From the NCBI GenBank assembly GCA_024643255.1, contig JAHENF010000097.1, positions 30,798 to 94,797 on the forward strand: a DNA stretch of 64,000 bases, given 5' to 3'. The position numbers were made by a program, and so were the translations under genes. This document shows, piece by piece, positions 1-9,153 of the stretch. The notes beneath the pieces are model-generated. The model searched no databases. It was not told the DNA's origin and saw only the letters and a program-made list of their open reading frames with translations. This DNA is from Ilumatobacteraceae bacterium. Its GTDB lineage: Bacteria; Actinomycetota; Acidimicrobiia; Acidimicrobiales; Ilumatobacteraceae. The stretch's first letter is position 1, and every line of letters begins with the position of its first letter.

Positions 1-8
1 GTGGGGGG

Positions 9-1739
9 TCACATCTGCTCCGGGGCGTCGATGCCCAGGAGGTCGAGACCGTGCGCCAGCGTTCGGGCGGTGAGGTCGGCGAGCGCCAGCCGGCTCGTCC
101 GAATCGGCTCGTCGGCCTTGAGGACCGGACAGTGTTCGTAGAACGCCGTGAAGTCGGTGGCAAGCTCGTACACGTACGTGCACAGCTTGTGGGGGCTGTA
201 GGTCTCGAGAGTGGTGTCGATCGCCGTCGGATAGGCGAGCAACCGCAGCGCCAACCCTCGTTCCTGCGGCGTGTCGATCAGGATCGGCAGACCCCGCACC
301 GACGAGCGCTCGATGTCCGCGCGCCGGAAGATCGAACAGATCCGCGCATGGGCGTACTGGAGGTACGGCCCGGTGTTGCCGTCGAACGACAACATCCGGT
401 CCCAGTCGAAGACGTAGTCCTTGACGCGGTCGGTCGACAGCTCCGCGTACTTGACCGCGCCGATGCCGATCATGTGGATGGTCTCGCCCCGTTGATCCGC
501 CGTCAGGTCCGGGTCCTTCTCGTCGATGGCGACTGCGGCACGCTCGAGCGCCTCATCGAGCAATTCCACGAACTTCATCGGCTCACCCGAACGGCTGCGC
601 AACCGCTTGCGGTCGGTCCCGAGAACGATGCCGAACGCAACGTGCACCGCCTCACGTGGCGGCGCCAGCCATCCCGCCATTTCAGCGACAGTGAACACCA
701 TCTGGAAGTGCTGCTGCTGGCCCGCATCCACCACATACAGGATCAGATCGGCACCGAGTCGCTCGACCCGGTCGATCACACAGGCGAGGTCGCTGGTCGC
801 GTAGTTGAACCCGCCGGCGCCCTTCTGGACGATCAGCGGCAGCGGATCGCCGTCTCGGTTCGTGAATCCGGGCGGGAAGACCACGTCGGCGCCGTCGGAT
901 TCCGTGAGGAGGTCGAGCCTGCGGAGTCGCTCGATCACTTCAGGCATCAGCGGCTGGTACGTGCTCTCACCAGCGAGATCGTCATCGGTCAGATGAACCC
1001 CGAGCATCTCGTAAACCGTGTTGAAGTGCTTGGTCGACAACTCGACGAGCAGCCCCCACAATCGTTGCGTCTCGGCGTCGCCTCCCTGGAGCAATACGAC
1101 TCGCTGTCGCGCCCGGGCCTGGAACTCCTCGGACGCATCGAACGCAGCCCTTGCCTCCTTGTAGAAGCCGTCGAGATCCCCGAGCGACAGGTGCGCTGCG
1201 GCACGTTCCTCACCGAGGTCGACGAGGTGCTCGATCAACATGCCGAACGGCGTCCCCCAGTCGCCGATGTGGTTTTCCCGGATCACGCGATGACCCCGGA
1301 ACTCCATCATCCGCACCAGCGCATCACCGATCAACGTGGTGCGCAGGTGGCCGACGTGCATCTCCTTGGCGACGTTCGGGGCTGAGTAGTCGATCACCAC
1401 CGTCTTGGGGACCGTGGTGGCGGGCACGCCGAGACGATCGTCGGCGGAGACCTCGGCGAGCTGGTTCGCCACGAACTCGGGCGAGAACGTGACGTTGACG
1501 AACCCTGGCCCGGCGATCTCGAGTTCGCTCGCCACAACGTCGAGCACGCCGGAATCGACAACCGCCTGTGCGATGTCCCTCGGATTGCCGCCGATCCTCT
1601 TCGCGAGCGGCAGCGCCCCGTTGACCTGGGCATCGGCCCGATCCGACGGGCGCACGGTCGGGTCGGCGGACTCGCCGCCGTTCAACGCGGCGAAGATCGG
1701 TGCGAGCAGGTCCGAGATCGTGGCGATGGGGTCCGACAT
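9..1739 (-). CDS. argS: Arginyl-tRNA synthetase
   Basis: Cytosolic class I synthetase that charges tRNA-Arg with arginine. The 576-residue product has the arginine-specific N-terminal domain (about residues 5-100), the class I HIGH signature as HVGH at residues 128-131, a Rossmann core, a KMSK region degenerate in the way usual for ArgRS (TDRKRLRSRSG), and a C-terminal anticodon-binding domain ending GIDAPEQM, the typical family ending. The track ORF extends to 2168, but that extension is Arg/Ser/Gly-rich and unlike any synthetase, so the ATG at 1739, which gives normal family length, was chosen. It is the first gene of the window and is divergent from the DUF1348/TetR/MOSC operon. Confidence 0.96.
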   Translation of the reverse strand: MSDPIATISDLLAPIFAALNGGESADPTVRPSDRADAQVNGALPLAKRIGGNPRDIAQAVVDSGVLDVVASELEIAGPGFVNVTFSPEFVANQLAEVSADDRLGVPATTVPKTVVIDYSAPNVAKEMHVGHLRTTLIGDALVRMMEFRGHRVIRENHIGDWGTPFGMLIEHLVDLGEERAAAHLSLGDLDGFYKEARAAFDASEEFQARARQRVVLLQGGDAETQRLWGLLVELSTKHFNTVYEMLGVHLTDDDLAGESTYQPLMPEVIERLRRLDLLTESDGADVVFPPGFTNRDGDPLPLIVQKGAGGFNYATSDLACVIDRVERLGADLILYVVDAGQQQHFQMVFTVAEMAGWLAPPREAVHVAFGIVLGTDRKRLRSRSGEPMKFVELLDEALERAAVAIDEKDPDLTADQRGETIHMIGIGAVKYAELSTDRVKDYVFDWDRMLSFDGNTGPYLQYAHARICSIFRRADIERSSVRGLPILIDTPQERGLALRLLAYPTAIDTTLETYSPHKLCTYVYELATDFTAFYEHCPVLKADEPIRTSRLALADLTARTLAHGLDLLGIDAPEQM

Positions 1740-2020
1740 GGTCGGCCCAGTCTGCCGGATGGCGCACCCGACCTCACAGGCCATTCGCGAACGGTCACCG
1801 ATCGTCGATCGATCGGGCACGGGCCAGATGCGCGGCGAGATCCCGGTACCCGACGAGCCTGCGGTCGAAGCCCCGGTGGGGCCGCTTGCGTCGACTGGGA
1901 TTCGTGAGGAGGTGGAGCTCGGCGCTCTCCGGCCACTCCCGGTCGAGGCCCGGCCCGCTCGACGACCTCCGAGGACGTGGAGCGGGTACAGGGTCAGGCC
2001 CCGAGGCCCGAGGTCTTGCG
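1740..2020. other. Intergenic region upstream of argS, no supported gene
   Basis: About 280 bases separate the argS start from the tandem palindromes of the next operon. All frames are open because of GC bias. One minus-strand frame reads like ordinary protein for a short stretch (WPESAELHLLTN, then a basic segment) before stopping near 1798, but it has no start codon and no frame continuity upstream. It may be a gene remnant or chance. The argS promoter must lie here, but no clear box was recognised. Confidence 0.4.
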
Positions 2021-2061
2021 TGAGAACACTTGTTCTCATAGAGTGAGGATACTCATTCTCA
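2021..2061. promoter_or_regulatory. Tandem TetR-type operators
   Basis: Two 18-bp palindromes lie 23 bp centre to centre, just upstream of the ribosome-binding site of the DUF1348 gene. The first, TGAGAACACTTGTTCTCA (2021-2038), is an 8-bp perfect inverted repeat around CT. The second, TGAGGATACTCATTCTCA (2044-2061), is a diverged copy with the same CT centre. Position and symmetry suggest that the TetR protein encoded two genes downstream binds here and autoregulates the operon. The assignment to that regulator is inferred. Confidence 0.75.
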
Positions 2062-2077
2062 CAGGAGGAACCGCAAC

Positions 2078-2539
2078 ATGGACACCGACACCCGACCACC
2101 GGTCCCGCCGTTCGACGAGGCCTCCGCCGAGCGCAAGGTCCGCGCGGCCGAAGACGCCTGGAACTCACGTGACCCCGAACGAGTCGCCGGCGCCTACACG
2201 CCGGACTCCGTCTGGCGGAATCGTTCGGAGTTCGTCGAGGGCCGTGACCAGATCGTCGAGTTCCTGCGCGCCAAGTGGGAGCGCGAACTCGACTATGCGC
2301 TCCGCAAGGAGCTGTGGGCGTTCCACGACAACCGGATCGCCGTCCGGTTCCACTACGAATGGCACGACGCCGACGGACAGTGGTTCCGGTCGTACGGCAA
2401 CGAGAACTGGGAATTCGACGACGCCGGATACATGCGCCGGCGCGAGGCCAGCATCAACGACGTCGCCATCGCCGCGTCCGAACGCCGCATCCACGGCCCC
2501 CGAGCCGAGGACGACACGAGCGGACTCCCGCTGCGATGA
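2078..2539 (+). CDS. DUF1348 family NTF2-like protein
   Basis: A 153-residue protein of the nuclear-transport-factor-2-like alpha/beta fold, DUF1348 group. The pattern is typical: an N-terminal helix with the [18 protein letters not shown] segment, SVWRNRSEF, and a C-terminal strand pair ([18 protein letters not shown]). Members are small cytosolic proteins of unknown biochemical role. A strong AGGAGG sits about 9 nt before the ATG. The stop overlaps the start of the TetR gene (ATGA), so the genes are probably translationally coupled. It lies directly behind the tandem palindromic operators, which makes it the first gene of a self-regulated operon. Confidence 0.88.
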   Translation: MDTDTRPPVPPFDEASAERKVRAAEDAWNSRDPERVAGAYTPDSVWRNRSEFVEGRDQIVEFLRAKWERELDYALRKELWAFHDNRIAVRFHYEWHDADGQWFRSYGNENWEFDDAGYMRRREASINDVAIAASERRIHGPRAEDDTSGLPLR

Positions 2540-3114
2540 GCCCCGCCGCAACCATGACCGTCGACGACTCGCGGCGCTCCGTACTGCGTGCGGCCGACGA
2601 GCTCTTCTACTCGCGCGGCATCACCGGCGTCACGATGGGCGACATCCGCGACGTCTCGGGCGTCTCGATGCGGCGCCTCTACTCGATGTATCCGTCGAAG
2701 GACGATCTCGTCGCAGGTTGGCTGACCGACCGCCACGAGTCGTGGATGAGCTGGTTCACGGCGACTGTGGATCGGCACCTCGCTGACGGCACCGATGCCG
2801 TCCTCGCCACGTTCGACGCGATCGGCGAATGGGTGACCACCCCCGGCTACCGCGGTTGCGCCTTCATCAACTCCCTCGCCGAGACGAGCGAGACCACCCA
2901 TCGGACGATCATCGCCCGCCACAAGCGTGAACTCAACGACCACCTCGCCGGCTTGGCCGCACGGGACCACCCGACCGCACCCGAGTGGCTCCCCGCAGCA
3001 CTCGGCGTGATCCTCGACGGCGCCATCGTCCAGTGCGCCGTCTTCGACGACACCGACCCCCTCGACGCGGCCCGAGCCGCGACCCGCCACCTCCTGGAAA
3101 CGATCCCGACATGA
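2536..3114 (+). CDS. TetR/AcrR family transcriptional regulator
   Basis: A 192-residue DNA-binding repressor. The N-terminal helix-turn-helix spans roughly residues 12-58 ([21 protein letters not shown], then [18 protein letters not shown]), and an all-helical ligand-binding domain follows. The start at 2536 overlaps the DUF1348 stop as ATGA, and its own stop overlaps the MOSC start in the same way. The track ORF begins further upstream, but that part is a shadow of DUF1348. The likely targets are the two palindromes at 2021-2061. The inducer is unknown. Confidence 0.92.
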   Translation: MSPAATMTVDDSRRSVLRAADELFYSRGITGVTMGDIRDVSGVSMRRLYSMYPSKDDLVAGWLTDRHESWMSWFTATVDRHLADGTDAVLATFDAIGEWVTTPGYRGCAFINSLAETSETTHRTIIARHKRELNDHLAGLAARDHPTAPEWLPAALGVILDGAIVQCAVFDDTDPLDAARAATRHLLETIPT

Positions 3115-3749
3115 CCCTCACCGTCGGCGCCCTGTGGCGCTACCCCGTCAAGACGCTCGCCGGCGAGCAGCTCGACGTCGCCGAGATCACACCGAACGGC
3201 ATCGTCGGTGACCGTGTCGTCCACGTGCGCGGTCCCGAGGGTGTGCGCACCTCGCGGCGTCATCACAACCTGCTCGGACTGCACGCGGTGCTCGGCCCCG
3301 ACGGCGAACCGCTGGTCGACGGCGAACCCTGGATGTCGGCGACCGTCCTCGACCGCGTCCGCGCTGCCGCGGGAGCCGACGCCACCCTGGCCCGTTACGA
3401 CGGCCCCGAACGCTTCGACGTGCTCCCGCTGCTCGTCGCGACCGACGGCGCCGTCGGCGAGTTCGGCCACGACGTCCGCCGGCTGCGGCCCAACATCGTC
3501 ATCGACGGTGTCGACGGCATGGACGAGATCGACTGGCCCGGCTCCGAGCTCCGCATCGGCGACGTCGTCATCGCGGTCGACTCGCGGCGCGGCCGGTGCC
3601 CGATGACGACCGTCGACCCCGACACCCTCGAGGTCGACCGCGACGTGCTCAAGGACATCATCCGACGATTCGACGGCAAGCTGGCGCTGAACGCCGACGT
3701 GATCCGACCGGGCACCATCCGCGTCGGCGATACCGTCGAACTCGTCTGA
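3111..3749 (+). CDS. MOSC domain protein
   Basis: A 212-residue protein with an N-terminal MOSC beta-barrel segment (VGALWRYPVKTLAGEQL) and a C-terminal MOSC domain holding the conserved cysteine in GRCPMTTVDPDT, the proposed ligand of the molybdenum cofactor. Related proteins (YcbX/mARC type) reduce N-hydroxylated compounds or carry sulfurated molybdenum cofactor. The substrate here is unknown. It is the last gene of the three-gene operon, with a 4-bp overlap with tetR, so its expression should follow the TetR signal. Confidence 0.9.
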   Translation: MTLTVGALWRYPVKTLAGEQLDVAEITPNGIVGDRVVHVRGPEGVRTSRRHHNLLGLHAVLGPDGEPLVDGEPWMSATVLDRVRAAAGADATLARYDGPERFDVLPLLVATDGAVGEFGHDVRRLRPNIVIDGVDGMDEIDWPGSELRIGDVVIAVDSRRGRCPMTTVDPDTLEVDRDVLKDIIRRFDGKLALNADVIRPGTIRVGDTVELV

Positions 3750-3849
3750 GGTCGCCGACCTGTCGACAACGAGGTGGCCACCGCCTGCATGGTCACAGCG
3801 GCCCACGACGGGAGCGCACGGCAGGCCGAGCGTACTCGGAGACCAGCAG

Positions 3850-3921
3850 CGCCCTCGGCAGGATTCGAACCTGCGCACACGGCTCCGGAGGCCGATGCTC
3901 TATCCCCTGAGCTACGAGGGC
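3850..3921 (-). tRNA. tRNA-Arg (anticodon CCG)
   Basis: On the minus strand the sequence folds into a normal cloverleaf: acceptor stem GCCCTCG/CGAGGGC, D-arm GCTC...GAGC, anticodon loop CTCCGGA with anticodon CCG, T-arm GCAGG-TTCGAAT-CCTGC and discriminator G. The CCA end is not encoded. The bottom anticodon-stem pair is a T-T mismatch, so the stem is effectively 4 bp. It reads the CGG codon, common in GC-rich genomes. Confidence 0.96.
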
Positions 3922-4002
3922 TGGAGCCCGGCAGGTTATCGCTCCGGCCACTGTTCCGGCGGCGGGCTCGTCGATGGTCGCGTCTGCAACACTGAGCCCG
4001 CG

Positions 4003-5397
4003 ATGAACGAGCAGCTCGAGTTCCCGACCGGCTTCCTCTGGGGTGCGGCCACGGCCAGCTACCAGATCGAGGGCGGAGCCCGCGACGGTGGCCGCGGCGA
4101 GAGCGTGTGGGACGTGTTCTCGCACACCGAGGGCAAGGTGGCACACGGCCACAACGGCGACGTGGCATGCGACCACTACCACCGCTTCGACGACGACATC
4201 GCAATGATGGCCGACCTCGGCCTCCAGACATACCGGTTCTCGATCTCGTGGTCGCGTGTGCTGCCCGAAGGTCGCGGCCGGGTCAACCGCGAGGGGGTCG
4301 ACTTCTACCAGCGGCTCGTCGATCAACTGCTCGCACACGGGATCGTGCCGTGCCCGACGTTGTTCCACTGGGATCTCCCCCAGGGTCTGGAGGAGATCGG
4401 CGGGTTCCGCAACCGCGACACGGTCAGCTGGTTCGGCGACTACGCCGCGCTGATGGCCCGCGAGCTCGGCGATCGGGTCCACATGTGGTCGACGTTCAAC
4501 GAACCGTGGTGCTACGCCTATCTCGGCCACGCGGCGGGCGTCCACGCACCGGGGCTGACCGACCCGCACGCCGCCGTCACCGTCGCTCACCACGAGCTGC
4601 TGGCCCACGGACTGGCGGTGCAGACCATGCGCGCCGAACGCGACGACCTGCGACTCGGCATCGTGATCAACCCGTCGAACATCGTCAGCGAGACGACCCG
4701 GCCCGCCGACGACGGGCAGATCCGTCTGATCGATGCAATCCACAACCGGTGGTGGTTCGACGCCATCTTCCGAGGCCACTACCCCGCCGATCTGCTCGAC
4801 TCATACGGCCCGCTCGCCGACGCGATCCAGCCAGGCGACCTCGACACCATCAGCCAACCGCTCGACTGGCTCGGCATCAACTACTACTTCGACATCATCG
4901 TGCGCGGCCTCGACCACGACGACGACGCCACGCGACGGATGCTGGCGTACCCGACCGTGCACGGCGTCACCGAAGCCGACGAGGCCGAGATCCACACCGA
5001 CATGGGGTGGCCGATCACACCTGACGGACTCACCGAACTGCTCGTGCGGCTCCGCGACGACTATCCGGATCTCCCACCGATCCACATCACCGAGAACGGC
5101 TGCGCGTACGACGACCCGGTGATCGGTGGCCGGTGCTCGGACCCGCGCCGCATCGACTATCTCGATCGCCACCTTCGAGCGATCAAGGACGCGATCGACG
5201 CCGGTGTCGACATCCGCGGCTACTACCAGTGGTCGCTGATGGACAACTTCGAATGGGCGCTCGGCTACGACAAACGTTTCGGGCTCGTGCACATCGACTT
5301 CGACACGCTCGTTCGCACCCCCCGCGACAGCGCCTACTGGTACCGCGATGTCATCCGCCACAACGGTCTCGTCGAGCGCCGAACCGGCGCTCAGTAG
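4003..5397 (+). CDS. GH1 beta-glucosidase
   Basis: A 464-residue glycoside hydrolase family 1 enzyme, cytosolic (no signal peptide), expected to release glucose or related sugars from beta-glycosides. The N-terminal GFLWGAATASYQIEG signature is present. The acid/base Glu lies in TFNEPW (about E167) and the nucleophile Glu in ITENG (about E364), and the C-terminal QWSLMDNFEWALGY motif is intact, so it should be active. The ATG at 4003 was chosen because the family signature begins about ten residues later; the longer track ORF runs over the tRNA. The gene is convergent with deoC and their stops overlap by a few bases. No LacI-type operator is seen in front of it. Confidence 0.95.
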   Translation: MNEQLEFPTGFLWGAATASYQIEGGARDGGRGESVWDVFSHTEGKVAHGHNGDVACDHYHRFDDDIAMMADLGLQTYRFSISWSRVLPEGRGRVNREGVDFYQRLVDQLLAHGIVPCPTLFHWDLPQGLEEIGGFRNRDTVSWFGDYAALMARELGDRVHMWSTFNEPWCYAYLGHAAGVHAPGLTDPHAAVTVAHHELLAHGLAVQTMRAERDDLRLGIVINPSNIVSETTRPADDGQIRLIDAIHNRWWFDAIFRGHYPADLLDSYGPLADAIQPGDLDTISQPLDWLGINYYFDIIVRGLDHDDDATRRMLAYPTVHGVTEADEAEIHTDMGWPITPDGLTELLVRLRDDYPDLPPIHITENGCAYDDPVIGGRCSDPRRIDYLDRHLRAIKDAIDAGVDIRGYYQWSLMDNFEWALGYDKRFGLVHIDFDTLVRTPRDSAYWYRDVIRHNGLVERRTGAQ

Positions 5398-6155
5398 CTC
5401 GACGTCCCCGCGACATCCGCCTCACCGGCGATCACGGCGAGCAGCGAGTCGAGCAGCCCGCTCGCTCCGAAACGGAACGTCGCGGGCGTCGCCCAGCCCT
5501 CCCCCATCACCGAGTCGGCGAGGCCGATGTAATCCAGCGCCTCGTCGAACGTACGGATCCCTCCCGATGGTTTGAGACCCACCCGGCGATCGGCGCCGGC
5601 GATGACGGCGAGCATCGCCGCCGCCGCTTCGAGACTGGCGCCTGCCGGGATCTTCCCGGTGGAGGTCTTCACGAAGTCGGCCCCGGCATCGATGGCGAGC
5701 TGCGCCGCCGACGTGACCACGGCGTCATCGCCGAGCGCACCGGTCTCCAGGATGACCTTGAGCAATCTTGGCGCTTCGACCATGTCCCGCACCGCCGCGA
5801 CCATGCCCGCAGCGCGATCGGTGTCTCCGGCGAGCAGGGCTCGGTAGGGAAGGACGACGTCGATGTCGTCGGCGCCGTCGGCCAGGGCGGCAGCGACCAT
5901 TGCCGTGACGGTGGCGATCGGTTCGTCGCCCGACGGGAAGTTGACGACGGTCGCCACCCGGACGTCGGTGCCCTGCAACCGGTCCGCGCACGTTGCGACG
6001 TACTCGGGCCAGACGCACACGGCGGCCGTCGCATGCTCACGGGCTCGACGGCACAACTCGTCGATGCCTCCGGGTGCATGGTCGTCGGCGAGGTCGGTCA
6101 GGTCGATCAACCCGATCGCCCGGCGCGCTGCGGCAATTCGTTCGAGGTCAGTCAT
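5391..6155 (-). CDS. deoC: Deoxyribose-phosphate aldolase
   Basis: A 254-residue class I aldolase that splits 2-deoxyribose 5-phosphate into glyceraldehyde 3-phosphate and acetaldehyde. The Schiff-base lysine is in FVKTSTGK (about K163), the second catalytic lysine in GLKPSGGIRT (about K195), and the acidic catalytic residue is in DDIDVVLP. The ATG at 6155 gives the usual family length. Its start overlaps the end of the DUF4032 gene by 8 bp, so it is the last gene of the GH13/DUF4032/deoC operon that leaves the LacI divergon. Confidence 0.95.
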   Translation of the reverse strand: MTDLERIAAARRAIGLIDLTDLADDHAPGGIDELCRRAREHATAAVCVWPEYVATCADRLQGTDVRVATVVNFPSGDEPIATVTAMVAAALADGADDIDVVLPYRALLAGDTDRAAGMVAAVRDMVEAPRLLKVILETGALGDDAVVTSAAQLAIDAGADFVKTSTGKIPAGASLEAAAAMLAVIAGADRRVGLKPSGGIRTFDEALDYIGLADSVMGEGWATPATFRFGASGLLDSLLAVIAGEADVAGTSSY

Positions 6156-7374
6156 CGAGACCGACGGTATCTGCTGGCGGCTCGCCGTCGAACCGGAGCT
6201 GACGCTCCTCCGGCGCAGTCGGCAACACGCCGGCGAGGTAGTCGGCGAGCGCATCTGTGGTCCTGACCTCGCCGCCGCGCCGCTCCGCCATCAGGTAACG
6301 GTGTTCGAGCAGCTGATGGAAGAGCTCCGGAGGCTCGAGGTGCGAACGCATGTCGGCGGGGATCGCGTCGACAACCGGCTGATAGACGTCGGCGAGCCAT
6401 CGAGCCGTCGCCACCGCGCGAGGTATCGACACCTGCTCACGCCGCTCGAGCCATGCCCTGTGCTGGTCGATGTCGGCGAGCAGCCGTCGAGCCTGATTCT
6501 CCTGCACCTCGAGTCCGGTCCGCCCGCGCAGTTCTCGGGAGTGATGGCCCTCCTCGATCAGCACCGGCTTGACGGACAGCGTGCGCCCGTCGCGGCTGAT
6601 CGACAGCTCCTCCACGTCGAAGCCGAGGTCGTTGATGCGCCTGACCCGCTGCTCGATCCGCCACGAATCGTCGAGATCGAACTCCTCGACACGCGTGAGT
6701 TCGCCCCACAGCGCCTCGTACCGGGTCCGCAGGGTTTCCGCGATCTCGACGTGGTCGACCTCGTAGCCGATGCGCCCGCTCGCTTCCAGCTCGAGCAGGC
6801 CGCCGACGATGTTCTCGACCGCGATGTCGATGTCGTACGCGCGCATCCGGTCCGAGATCGTGGGTCGCCGTTCGGTGGTCTCGGCGTCGACCAGATAGGC
6901 CATCATCGCTCCGGCATCTCGTCTCCACAGGATGTTCGAGAGCGAGCAGTCCCCCCAGAACACCCCTTCGAGATGAAGCCTGACGAGCAGCACGACGCCG
7001 GCGTCCATCAGCCGGTCGGCCAGCACCGGGTCGTTGCGGCCGAGGAGGTACCAGTACGGCAGCGAGAAGTCGAGATACCGGGTGATCAGCACGGCGTCGC
7101 CCGTCCCCGGAGCGTCGGACACGACACCCACCGGCTCGACGACCGGGAGGTGGTCGTCGCGCATGTCGCGCAGCACGCGGTACTCGCTCTGCGCCGCGGC
7201 GATCGATGTCGCCTTGAGCGCGTACACACGCTCGTCGAATCGCACGAACCGCACGATGTGACGACTGATGCCGTGGGCCATCTTCACGAGTCGGGGATGC
7301 TCCCACTCGACGAGCGGCACGTCCCATGGCAGATCGAGGAAGGCCGGATGTCCCTGCTTGGTCACGATCTCCAT
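6148..7374 (-). CDS. DUF4032 protein with kinase-like fold
   Basis: A 408-residue protein of the actinobacterial DUF4032 family, which resembles lipopolysaccharide and other small-molecule kinases. A nucleotide-binding lobe precedes a catalytic-loop-like motif GVFWGDCSLSNILW (about residues 160-175) and a metal-binding-like VDAETTE segment. The C-terminal 150 residues carry the DUF4032-specific part. The substrate is not known. The ATG at 7374 has a good GAGAGGG ribosome-binding site. It lies 36 bp behind the GH13 gene and overlaps deoC, so it could act on a sugar product of the same pathway, but this is only an inference. Confidence 0.83.
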   Translation of the reverse strand: MEIVTKQGHPAFLDLPWDVPLVEWEHPRLVKMAHGISRHIVRFVRFDERVYALKATSIAAAQSEYRVLRDMRDDHLPVVEPVGVVSDAPGTGDAVLITRYLDFSLPYWYLLGRNDPVLADRLMDAGVVLLVRLHLEGVFWGDCSLSNILWRRDAGAMMAYLVDAETTERRPTISDRMRAYDIDIAVENIVGGLLELEASGRIGYEVDHVEIAETLRTRYEALWGELTRVEEFDLDDSWRIEQRVRRINDLGFDVEELSISRDGRTLSVKPVLIEEGHHSRELRGRTGLEVQENQARRLLADIDQHRAWLERREQVSIPRAVATARWLADVYQPVVDAIPADMRSHLEPPELFHQLLEHRYLMAERRGGEVRTTDALADYLAGVLPTAPEERQLRFDGEPPADTVGLDD

Positions 7375-7410
7375 GAAGGTCCCTCTCCGGTACGGCGCCG
7401 ACTCAGGACG

Positions 7411-9078
7411 TCACCCCCGAGTCCAGACTGCCGTGTCGACGGGGAGTCGTCCGTCATCGAGCGGACCCGAGGCGAGCAGCACGTCACCGGCCGGCATGGG
7501 CGACGAGTCGCCGCTCATGTTCACCGTGCACACGAACGACGGACCGCGGCGGAACGCAAGTACCCCGTCGGGGCTGTCGATGAGTTCGAAACCGGTCTCG
7601 TGTTCGAGAAGCGCACGCCGCAGTTCGAGTGCACTGCGGTACAGCGCGAGCATCGAGGCCGGGTCACCGTCTTGGACCGACGCGGAGAGCGATGCGAACG
7701 CGGGCGGCTGGGGCAGCCAACCCGGACCGTCGCCGAAGCCCAACGACGCCCCGGTCGCGTCCCACGGGATCGGGACGCGGCAACCGTCGCGACCCTTCAC
7801 CGTGTGACCCGAATCGTGCCAGATCGGATCCTGGAGCACGTCGGGCGGCAACTCCCACGCTTCGGGCAGTCCGAGTTCGTCGCCCTGGTAGATGTACGCC
7901 GAGCCCGGAAGAGCGAGCGTGAGGAGTGCCGCGGCGCGGGCGCGACGGGTCCCCTTGGCCTCGTCGAGGAGTTCGTGCGGCCCGTCGAGCAGCCAGAGCC
8001 CGGGTTCGACACCATCGGGGAGTCCGTATCGCGTGGCGTGCCGGACGACATCGTGATTCGACAACACCCATGTCGGATTGGACCCGACCGCGTCGGCCGA
8101 GCGCACGCTGGCCTCGATGATCCGCTCGAACTCGTTCGCGCTCCACGGGGCCGTGAGCAGGTCGAAGTCGAACGCCTGGTGGTACTCGTCGGGGCGGAGA
8201 TAGAGGGGTCGACGCTCGGCGGCCACCCATGCCTCTGCCACCATCATGCGGTCGTCGTACTCGTCGAGCACCCTGCGCCACTGCTGCACGATCGGATGGA
8301 TGTCGTCACGGTCGAAGTACGGGAGCGGATCGAGGGTGCCGCGTCCGTCGTTGAACTCCCGACCAGCGTCGGGATAGCCGGGCGCCTTCGTCAGCGAATG
8401 AGCGACGTCGATGCGAAACCCTGCCGCTCCCCGGTCGAGCCAGAACCTCATCACGGCTTCGAACTCCGCGGGCACGTCCGGGTGCTCCCAGTTGAGATCC
8501 GGCTGGCTCTCGTCGAACAGGTGCAGATACCACTGTCCGTCGGGGACCCGGGTCCACGCCGACCCGCCGAACACCGAGTGCCAGTCGTTCGGTGGGAGTT
8601 CCCCGTCAGGGCCGCTGCCGTCGAGGAAGTGGTACCGACCGCGTGCGGACGATCCGGGCGCGGCGACCAGCGCCTCCCGGAACCAGACGTGCTCGGACGA
8701 ACTGTGGTTCGGCACGAGGTCGACGAGCACCCGGATGCCGTGTCGTCGGGCCTCGGCGATGAACACCTCTGCCTCGGCGGTCGTGCCGAACTGTTCGTTG
8801 ATCTCGCGATAGTCCGCGACGTCGTACCCGCCGTCGCGCAGGGGCGACCGGTACCAGGGATTGATCCAGAGCGCATCGACACCGAGGCGTTCGAGATATG
8901 CGAGGCGACGCTGCATGCCGGCGATGTCGCCGGTGCCGTCACCGTTGCCGTCGGCGAAGGATCGGACGTAGATCTGATAGACGACCGCGTGGCGCCACCA
9001 CTCACGAATCGACGGCGTCGGCTGGGGGGATACAGGCTCCGTTTCCAAGACGTCCGAACGTACCGCACCCGGTCGCAC
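7411..9078 (-). CDS. GH13 alpha-glucosidase
   Basis: A cytosolic glycoside hydrolase family 13 enzyme of the alpha-glucosidase/oligo-1,6-glucosidase type, about 555 residues. All four conserved regions are present: VDLVPNHSS, GFRIDVAHS (nucleophile Asp), MVAEAW (acid/base Glu) and LSNHDVVRH. The early WWRHAVVYQIYVRSF segment marks the start of the barrel. The track ORF runs on to 9891 across the LacI gene. I chose the GTG at 9078, which has AGGA 8 nt upstream; a TTG at 9048 is possible. It is divergent from lacI, with the palindromic operator about 50 bp upstream, and leads the operon GH13/DUF4032/deoC. The exact alpha-glycoside substrate cannot be read from the sequence. Confidence 0.9.
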   Translation of the reverse strand: MRPGAVRSDVLETEPVSPQPTPSIREWWRHAVVYQIYVRSFADGNGDGTGDIAGMQRRLAYLERLGVDALWINPWYRSPLRDGGYDVADYREINEQFGTTAEAEVFIAEARRHGIRVLVDLVPNHSSSEHVWFREALVAAPGSSARGRYHFLDGSGPDGELPPNDWHSVFGGSAWTRVPDGQWYLHLFDESQPDLNWEHPDVPAEFEAVMRFWLDRGAAGFRIDVAHSLTKAPGYPDAGREFNDGRGTLDPLPYFDRDDIHPIVQQWRRVLDEYDDRMMVAEAWVAAERRPLYLRPDEYHQAFDFDLLTAPWSANEFERIIEASVRSADAVGSNPTWVLSNHDVVRHATRYGLPDGVEPGLWLLDGPHELLDEAKGTRRARAAALLTLALPGSAYIYQGDELGLPEAWELPPDVLQDPIWHDSGHTVKGRDGCRVPIPWDATGASLGFGDGPGWLPQPPAFASLSASVQDGDPASMLALYRSALELRRALLEHETGFELIDSPDGVLAFRRGPSFVCTVNMSGDSSPMPAGDVLLASGPLDDGRLPVDTAVWTRG

Positions 9079-9128
9079 GTGCGCGGTCCTGGGCACTCGC
9101 GGAACCGCCCGGGCGCGGGCCGGCGTGT

Positions 9129-9142
9129 TGTAAGCGCTTACA
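9129..9142. promoter_or_regulatory. LacI-family operator 1 (divergent)
   Basis: TGTAAGCGCTTACA is a perfect 14-bp palindrome of the classic LacI/GalR-family type. It lies between the divergent GH13 and lacI genes. It overlaps a TACACT box (9139-9144) placed 9 nt before the lacI ATG, so binding should block a leaderless lacI promoter. On the other strand it covers a possible -10 for GH13. A near-identical site lies before the binding-protein gene at 10306. Confidence 0.88.
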
Positions 9143-9153
9143 CTCGTGCCGCT

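Noticed and set aside
1740-2020. Possible gene remnant upstream of argS on the minus strand
   Set aside because: A short coding-like stretch exists, but no start and no uninterrupted frame; too weak to call a pseudogene.
3922-4002. Operator before the GH1 beta-glucosidase
   Set aside because: No palindrome or LacI-type site was found in the 80 bp after the tRNA.
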